This document shows, one piece after another, positions 57,523 through 64,000 of a DNA stretch of 64,000 bases. The stretch is from Talaromyces rugulosus (Eukaryota; Ascomycota; Eurotiomycetes; Eurotiales; Trichocomaceae): the NCBI RefSeq assembly GCF_013368755.1, contig NC_049566.1, forward strand, positions 2,170,001 to 2,234,000, read 5' to 3'. How positions within the stretch are numbered: the first letter of the stretch is position 1; every line of letters starts with the position of its first letter. Position numbers and translations under genes: made by a program. The notes under the pieces were generated by a model that saw only the letters and a list, made by a program, of their open reading frames with translations, was not told the origin of the DNA and searched no databases.

Positions 57523-59275
57523 CTAGTTGTTATCAACCCAGTTCCCATGCAGACCAGCCCTGAGTCTCAAAGGAAGCAAGATGATCGCGCGGGCCTTGGT
57601 GAAATCACGACAATCCAGAAGATGCAGCTCACTGGACAGCGTGCGATAGTTATTCACCAATACCATCAAATACCCATCGCCTTCTTCCGTAGATCCCCGC
57701 CGGGGGATGAAAACGGGTTCCTGCACGAGATGCGTGCGACCTGGGAAGTAAACCTCTGTTTTTCCCGTGCTTTCATCGTGATGTGCTAGCGAATTATATG
57801 GAGGATACCCACCGCCCATGACTGGGCCGATGGCTGCAAAGTCTGTCCCCAAGCTAGGGTTCATAAGGTCGAAGTAGCTGTGATTGTATTTTCTTCCAGA
57901 AAATCGTTCATCAATGCGGTAGAATTCCGAGTTTCCACTGTGCAAAATATCTGGCGCAGAGAGGTATTCTTCCTCTGCGTTAGGGTTTATAGTAAAACGT
58001 GTTAATTGGGTGTGAAGCTTGTCAGGCTCAGGGGAGTTGCCCTCAGCATCAGGCCACCAGTAGAAGACATTATTGTCACTAAGCCCAAGATCAAAAACAA
58101 TCTTGCCATCGTCTCGCTCATAGGCGTTGGCGGTATGGCCGGGGAACGAGTTCTTGTATGTGAACCACTGCAAACAGAGTGTTAGAATATAGCAAATTAA
58201 ACAAGACAGAATTTGTTTTTTTTAGGCTTGCCTTAACACTCGAAGACTTGGCTCCGTAGCGGGGGATTACTCCGACATAAAACGGAGTTTCAGGGCTCCA
58301 TTGCCAATGTTCTCCACCCTGCTTCATTCGCTCAAGATCACACAGCAGGGGGATTACAGGAAAAAGAACCTAATAAAAAGAGCCGTTGTTAGATACTGGC
58401 ACTGTGCCAATTAAATATTAAGAGTAGCACTCACCCAGTTCTCAGTCACTGCAAAGTCATGGATCATTCCACAAACAGGGCTCACCAGCCAAACTGTCTG
58501 GGTAAATTTGCCATCGGGGTCTATAGTATAATAGCAGATATCTGGACTGCCGTCTCCCTTGGCTTCATAACCAAAACACACCAATTCCCCAGTCACTGGA
58601 TCGGTCTTGGGATGGGCAGTGAAAGTCACGCTGGGGAGTTGGCCGTCAAAGGTATACAAGCCTTTCGTTTCTAGGGTCTCTGGGTCCATCGCATATGGGG
58701 GAGAGTCTTCTTTGAGGGCCAAGAGTTGGCCGTTGAAGCTGACAATATTGGTGTTGGCAGTACTTCTAACAGCAAATTCCATCGCATCAGTGAACTTGTT
58801 CCGATATTTTCCTGTGTGAAAAAAGTTTGTTAATAGTCCGCCTTCAAATCTAGCTAGTCAAACATGGTGATCGGTGCTAATATGGGTTGGAAAGGCCACA
58901 CCAATGAGCGCGCAACGTGCTTCCCTCTCGCGTACAAATTTTTCGGTGCGAACATATTTTTGCTGGAAGGCCACAGTGCCATTTTTGACCCGAAATGCAC
59001 TGATATTTCCGTCTCCATTGAACCACTGATTATCTGATTAACGCCGACGGCAACAAAACAAACGGGGTGTAGAATTAGAGGAGACGTACGGGGTCATTGT
59101 CGATGAAAGGAGGCAACTGAGGATCAGGCATAACACGGTAGAAGGTGCCGTCGATATCACTAGGGAGATCTCCATGTACCTCCAGATGTTGAACCTCGCC
59201 CTCAAACCGACATGGCTTCATAAAGCCTGAGAATTGCGGGCGATCAGGAAAATGCTGGGGGGCCGGCGATGCCAT
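57523..59275 (-). CDS. Carotenoid cleavage dioxygenase family; likely stilbene/lignostilbene-cleaving oxygenase
   Basis: About five exons, the first 59275-59090 and the last ending in a stop at 57523; roughly 490 aa. The fold is the Fe(II) seven-bladed propeller of RPE65/CCD enzymes. All four iron-ligand histidines have clear candidates: TFTAHPKTDP, CGMIHDFAVTENW, FPGHTANAYERDDGKIVFD and LRAGLHGNWVD at the C-terminus. Also seen are LPSDIDGTFYRVMPDPQLPP and WFNGDGNISAFR at the N-terminus. The sequence style and length match fungal stilbene-cleaving enzymes (Neurospora CAO-1, resveratrol) and bacterial lignostilbene dioxygenases rather than carotenases, which fits the aldehyde dehydrogenase next door. 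It would yield two aromatic aldehydes. The substrate is inferred from context. Confidence 0.85.
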
Positions 59276-59712
59276 TTTTGGTTTATTCTGGAACAATAAA
59301 CAAGTTTTTTAAAGAAGTAATCGGCATTTAGTGTCTTTTCAAAGGTTGACGAGGGCATCGGCGTGAAGTTGATATACATTTACTCGAGTGCCGGATCAGT
59401 TGCCGAGGCTGGAGGCCTCCGGGGAAACACCGGCAAGGCGGGGAACCGTAGGAACAGCTGGAAATAACTGTGCCCACTCGCACAACAGGGTTGAGGTTTC
59501 CGGTCATAATGTTGAAAACTCTGATCTTAGAAAACACCGAACAACTTTCTGATATCCTGTTTGATCATTGGACTAACCTCCTATTACACCTACTCGCGAC
59601 TTAGGGTTTAAGTGTAAGATTTGACCTCTATAACTTAAGAAACTATGTCCATTCTTCTATACGTCTCTAAATTATCCATCTCTCTGAGGAATACAAATTA
59701 AAAGGCTTCAAG
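59276..59712. promoter_or_regulatory. Promoter region of the stilbene-cleaving oxygenase gene with CGG motifs
   Basis: 437 bp. Motifs CTCCGGGGAAACACCGGC (59417-59434) and GCGGGGAACCG (59438-59448) lie about 150 bp upstream of the start and share the GGGGAA core with the other cluster promoters. Confidence 0.5.
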
Positions 59713-61343
59713 CTATGGGTTTAATATCACAGTTTTAGTTTGCACAAACTCCTCCATTCCCCACCTAGCCCCAAACCTACCCCAACCACTTTCACCGTGT
59801 CCCCCGTGGGGCAGAGTTGACTCGTCGTGGACGGTTTTAGAATTGACGTGGACAGCACCCGCCTTGATAGACTCGGACAACTTGAGCGCGCGGTAGTGGT
59901 TGCTGGAGATGATAGAGGCTGAGAGGCCGTAAGTGGCCTGCTCAGCAATCTCGATGATCTGGGCTTCAGACTCGACCTCTACAATACCGACCAGGGGCCC
60001 GAATGATTCAGTCTCGTAGAAGGCCATCTCCTTGGTGAGGCCTATAATAACAGTTGGGAGGAATTCCTGTAGCGAAAGCACAGTGGGTGGAATCGGGGCG
60101 GTATAAATTTTCGCCCCCTTGGCCTGCGCATCGGCCACGAGCATCTCCAGCTTGGATTTTGCCGCCGGCGAGATGACTGTCGATGCGCAGTCTATCTTCT
60201 TCAGAAGAGCAAGAATCTTACTTTCTAGAGCAGGGGCCAAGGCAGTTGAGGTGATGACCATATCAGTCGACATGCAGATCTGCCCATTCTGTTTTGAAGT
60301 TAGTACTGCTCACCAAAACACGGTTGACTGCGACTGCGACTGCGACTGCAACTTACATTCAAAAATGCACCCGTGACAATTTCTTGCGCGGCCAAATCTA
60401 AATTGGCATCCTCCAGCACAATGGTGAAGTTCTTGCCCCCAAGCTCTAGCAAGACTGGCTTGAGTGCCATTGCCGCTTGACTGGCGATAATGCGGCCCAC
60501 GTTGGTAGAGCCTGTAAAGTTGCACTTCTTAACCGCGCGGTGTGTGATCAAAGCATCGAAGATCTCCGAGGCATCCTCTGGACGATGAAGGAGAAAATTC
60601 AGCACACCCGGAGGGAACCCAGCTTCCCGAAAAAGTGACGCCACAAGGTAATGAATTCGAGGACTAAGTTCGGACCCTATCATAAATAGTTTAGCATCAA
60701 GTCCGGTAGAATAGATCATTTGCGCGAGATCAAGCTACCTTTGAGGATAGCCACGTTACCCACGGCAATAGGCGCAATAACTGCACGCAAGGCCAACAGG
60801 ATCGGAGCATTCCATGGAGCAATACCCAGGATAACTCCGAGAGGCTCCTTGAAAACAAATCCGTAGGACTCTCCCTGGGTGAAAGGGATCGAGCCGGTAG
60901 CCATTGTAGTGGTGAGAGCTGCACCCTCCTCGACGAGACTGATGCTATCATTCATGATAATATCGGCCCATAGTGGGCCGCTGTGGATTTCTTCAGCACA
61001 GATCTGCCTAAGCTCATTAGCTCTGCTTCTCAAGACCTGTTAATAACATGTAAATGTCAGACTGTTCCTTTTGTGTTTTGTGGTAAGTTTCTGAGGCACA
61101 ACTCACCTCGGCCAGTTTCAGAAGGAGTCTTCGTCGTTCGACTGGTGTTGTCTTGGACCATGTTGTGAAAGCGTGTGCGCTTGATTCTACAGCCTGAATT
61201 GCCAGCTCCTTGGTCGCACCTTGGAAAAAGGAAGGAGTGGTGGAGAAGTTGTTAAGATTTGGGATAGCCGCCCATCTCTCGCGAGAAGCAAGGACAACGT
61301 CTTTGCCGCCGATGATAAGTGGCACCGTAGTATTGGTTTCCAT
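59713..61343 (-). CDS. NAD(P)-dependent aldehyde dehydrogenase, aromatic aldehyde type
   Basis: Four exons (first 61343-61107, second from 61036, last from about 60290 to 59713), about 470 aa. It oxidises aldehydes to acids. ALDH motifs: ILGIAPWNAPILLALRAVIA (the usual PWN block), GNVAILKGS (usual KPS replaced by KGS), KKCNFTGSTNVGRIIAS, the catalytic Glu in VLLELGGKNFTIVLEDANLD, the catalytic Cys in NGQICMST, and ETESFGPLVGIVEVESE. It resembles salicylaldehyde/vanillin-type dehydrogenases. It lies between the dioxygenase and the monooxygenase on the same strand, so it most likely oxidises the aromatic aldehydes released by double-bond cleavage. The third intron has a (TGCGAC)n run near 60328-60352. 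Confidence 0.9.
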
Positions 61344-61762
61344 TGTGATTGATTAGGCAGTGATTGATCCTTTGTAAGACTTTGTAACCACTACGCCAAA
61401 AAGGGAACCCTTATTGGGGATTTGGTAAATGGTAGTCTTCCGGTATTCTGACATCCTTTAACACTAGTATGGTTCCTCGGGGGAAAGCTTTTATTTTTAG
61501 TTAATGTCCGGCTAAACTTTTTCCAGGATTGCGGGGAAAGCCGGGCTAGGCTATGTAGTGAAAATGCTACGGGGAAAGTCCGGGTATCAGACTTTTATAA
61601 CCACTAACTACACCAAAAATGGAACTCTTAGTGGGGGATTCTGTAGGTGGTAGTCATATCCGGTTGACACTGGGTTGTGTCGGCTGCCTGGACGGTTGGT
61701 CAGACCAAAAAGTGAACTCTTTAGTTATTTAAACTAAGTATAGTTAATCGCTAACTACGTAG
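61344..61762. promoter_or_regulatory. Aldehyde dehydrogenase promoter with repeated CGG motifs and a duplicated segment
   Basis: 419 bp. Motifs: TCGGGGGAAAGC (61477-61488), GCGGGGAAAGCCGGGC (61531-61546) and ACGGGGAAAGTCCGGGT (61569-61585). A segment of about 65 bp at 61379-61442 is repeated in diverged form at 61594-61662, so the promoter looks partly duplicated. Confidence 0.55.
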
Positions 61763-63428
61763 TTAAGCATCATTAGTCAACTCTGCTTCCCATGCCTCAT
61801 CAATGGCTTTCTCAGTATCATATCCATAACACCACATCTGAGTCGCAGGGTCGCTCCACTGATTAGGGCTGTGGCTGAATGGGCGGCCCTCCACTTCAGG
61901 AACCATTGCCGCATCTCTCGCCTCCTGCAACGGGCCATCCGGGAAATGCCACAGGTGGCTGTTGAGCATACTAGCCTCCTGCATCTGACCGGCACGCTGC
62001 ATCCGGACCTTCTCGAAAATGGAAAGACTCTTTGCTAGCTGTTCGTTGCTGGTGATCTTAGACAAAGACCGGCAGAGGGCCAATCCGTCTTCGACAGCCA
62101 TTGCAGCGCCTGTTCGAAGTTGTTAGTAATTTGAACTACAGGCTCGCATGATAGAACATACCTTGCGACATGTATGGCAACATGGCGTGTGCAGCGTCTC
62201 CCAGGATAACAAGTCTATCCGACACCCATCTGTCGAGAACAGAACCGCTGATGAGAGGCCACTTGAGTGTCTTTTCTACCATGCCAATAATCCTGGTAAG
62301 TCTATTGGGAAATGGTTAATTTGTGTTCCTCTCAGGAAAGAAGAAGGAAATAAATACACTGGATCCCAGCCTTCGAACTCAGCCTTCATATCGTCAACAG
62401 CCTTGACCGGGTCCCACGTAGATGGGTCAGTGGTGTCTGGATGAGATAGCACCATGTTGAAGGCCTTGCCCGCCCCAATGGTATAGGTCATGACGTGTCT
62501 CAAATTACCAATCCTATGATCAAAATTAATATCCAAGATATTCATGTTTCTAGTCGCCATACCAGATATTCAGAGCCGGTCTCTCGAGAATCCACGAGAC
62601 CTCGGGATCATTTCGCATCCGCTCCACGTCTACTGTGGCGCGGTAAGCAGCAAAACCAGGCCGGCGAAAGGCCATATCCTTTCCGCCGAGCACCATTTTG
62701 CGAGCAACAGACTTGATTCCTGTAGCGATGAAGGTCAGGGTAATTCTCAAATAGCTCTGAGCATGCGACCAACCATCAACAGCAACCACCAGATCTCCAT
62801 AGTAAGTTGTGCCATCAGCAAGCGTGATGCTTCCCGCAACCGGATTGTAGTTTTCAACTCTCGCCCCCAACTTGATTTCAATTCCCATATCCTGCACCTT
62901 TTGGCACATAGCAGAATGGAAGTCGGCTCTGTGGATCACATAGTAGGGGGTACCGAAGTTCTCTGTGAAATCAGGGACTAATTTTGTGCTACCAATGACC
63001 TTGCCGCTCTGCCATCTTCTAAAAGAAATGGATTCAGGTTCAGTCACATAGGGCTTCAGGTATGGTTTTAGCTTTAGCTTAAAAAGGGCTCTGGTAGAAT
63101 TAGATGGAACTTGAATACCAGCTCCCACCTCTCCAAGCACGGGAGTCTGCTCGTAGATCGTTACTTTGTGGCCACTTTGTGTGAGCGCGATGGCTGTGGC
63201 AAGGCCTCCCAGACCAGCACCGACAAGGAGGACATTTAAAGACACTTTGGCCTTGTCCACGCCGCAGTCAGACTCACTGGTTTCCGGGGTCAAAAACGGC
63301 CTAGCAAACTCCAGGCAGTTACTGGGGTATGTTGGCATCTATAAGGCATGAATAAGAACAAATACACCATCATGGAGGTGGGGACTCACGCTGAGTGCCG
63401 GAGCACGCGAGACTCCGTTGGAGGGCAT
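61763..63428 (-). CDS. FAD-dependent aromatic monooxygenase (salicylate-hydroxylase family)
   Basis: About five exons. The first is only 13 codons (63428-63390, MPSNGVSRAPALS), the second starts at 63338, and the stop is at 61763. The product is roughly 480 aa. Group A flavoprotein signatures: VLLVGAGLGGLATAIALTQS (GXGXXG), YEQTPVLGEVGAGIQVPSNS, DLVVAVDGWSH (DG motif), GDAAHAMLPYMSQ split by an intron before GAAMAVEDGLAL. Family members hydroxylate salicylate, 3-hydroxybenzoate and related acids with NAD(P)H and O2. Since the divergent neighbour starts like a gentisate dioxygenase, a hydroxylation that yields gentisate is the best guess (3-hydroxybenzoate 6-hydroxylase or salicylate 5-hydroxylase activity). 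Confidence 0.88.
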
Positions 63429-63722
63429 AATGATGTAGTCTAAGAATGATGGATGTAAGTTTGTTGAAAGACATTCTCACTCAAAGTGTCCATATAATTT
63501 AATTCTTGTATTTCGAGCTGCATTGCCGCTCTTTCCGCTCTTTCCCCAGAGTGGGTAACTTTTCCCGGGGTATCCCCGATCGCATCCACCTTTTGGTAAT
63601 CGTATCTATATATCCCTGTATACTCAAGTCTCAATTCAATACAACTATGTCAGCGCCATTCGGGCTTATATTTTCACTCTTTAAAATTTCCTTAGGATCT
63701 GCTTTTTACCAGCCTCTTGATC
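63429..63722. promoter_or_regulatory. Bidirectional promoter, monooxygenase / gentisate dioxygenase
   Basis: 294 bp between divergent starts. It contains TTTTCCCGGGGTATCCCCGA (63560-63579), the reverse-strand form of the cluster motif in a CCCGGGG / CCCCG arrangement, and TTTCCCCAGA at 63541-63550. Confidence 0.5.
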
Positions 63723-64000
63723 ATGGCTCCGTCGGTGGAGGAAAAGCCTCTCAACGGTGTTGACACACCAAAGCAACTTCTTCAAGATCTCGAGAACAGC
63801 AAAACTCTCCCATTATGGACTCAGATGGCTCGGCTAAACCCACCTGCCCCCAACCCAAAGACAATCCCTTTCGTCTGGGAGTACGGAAGCATTCGCCCAC
63901 ACTTGGTGCGGGCCGGCAGCCTCATCTCTGAGAAGCAGGCTGAGAGGCGAGTGTTGATGTTGGTCAACCCCGCTAGAGGTATATCAAACATTCTTACCAT
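63723..64000 (+). CDS. Gentisate 1,2-dioxygenase, first exon only (runs off right edge)
   Basis: Exon 1 is 63723-63978 (85 codons plus one base), followed by a GTATAT donor. The translation MAPSVEEKPLNGVDTPKQLL, then SKTLPLWTQMARLNPPAPNP, FVWEYGSIRPHLVRAGSLIS and EKQAERRVLMLVNPARG matches the N-terminal part of gentisate 1,2-dioxygenases (LWxxM, WxYxxIRPxLxxAG, AERRVLxLxNP). These cupin enzymes open gentisate to maleylpyruvate. The cupin metal-binding histidines lie outside the window, so the call rests on the N-terminal blocks and on the pathway context. Confidence 0.8.
   Translation, partial: MAPSVEEKPLNGVDTPKQLLQDLENSKTLPLWTQMARLNPPAPNPKTIPFVWEYGSIRPHLVRAGSLISEKQAERRVLMLVNPARGISNILT

Overview
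The window is genomic DNA of a filamentous ascomycete, most likely a Eurotiomycete of the Aspergillus/Penicillium/Talaromyces type. Genes carry short (about 45-120 bp) GT-AG introns, there are (TTAGGG)n repeats, fungal-only families (Zn2Cys6 regulators, HeLo-like/ankyrin proteins) and a chromodomain Ty3/Gypsy retrotransposon. No rRNA, tRNA or CRISPR was recognised. Gene models were made by hand from splice signals and reading frames; family names come from motif recognition, not database searches.

Layout. 0-31 kb is a conserved housekeeping arm: partial proteasome subunit Rpn5, a siroheme synthase fusion, a SelK-like ER protein, a C2H2 zinc-finger protein, deoxyribose-phosphate aldolase, Ipi3, an unknown fungal protein, a transcription-factor-like protein without a zinc cluster, a SnoaL-like protein, an SDR, lipoyl synthase, phosphoserine phosphatase, PAPS reductase and ATP sulfurylase. 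Three of these belong to assimilatory sulfate metabolism. 31-40 kb is a mobile block: a MITE-like inverted-repeat element and a complete 7.8 kb LTR retrotransposon (31728-39513) with identical 329 bp LTRs and CTAAA target duplications. Its gag and pol share one frame interrupted by a single UGA. It has an 11-nt Tf1-like self-priming site and, on the opposite strand, a five-exon spliced gene. 40-47.5 kb is accessory: an ankyrin protein with a HeLo-like N-terminus, a cysteine-rich membrane protein and a secreted Asp-box beta-propeller hydrolase.

48.5-64 kb looks like one co-regulated aromatic catabolism cluster that continues past the right edge. It holds a FAH-family hydrolase, a DUF3237 protein, an MFS transporter, a Zn2Cys6 regulator, a carotenoid/stilbene-cleaving dioxygenase, an aldehyde dehydrogenase, a salicylate-hydroxylase-type FAD monooxygenase and the start of a gentisate 1,2-dioxygenase. 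The inferred route is stilbene-like double-bond cleavage to a benzaldehyde, oxidation to benzoate, ring hydroxylation to gentisate, ring opening, and hydrolysis of the acylpyruvate. A GGGGAAA-plus-CGG motif recurs upstream of almost every gene of this cluster and is the best candidate for the binding site of the cluster's own regulator. This cluster and the antisense gene inside the retrotransposon are the two most interesting systems here.
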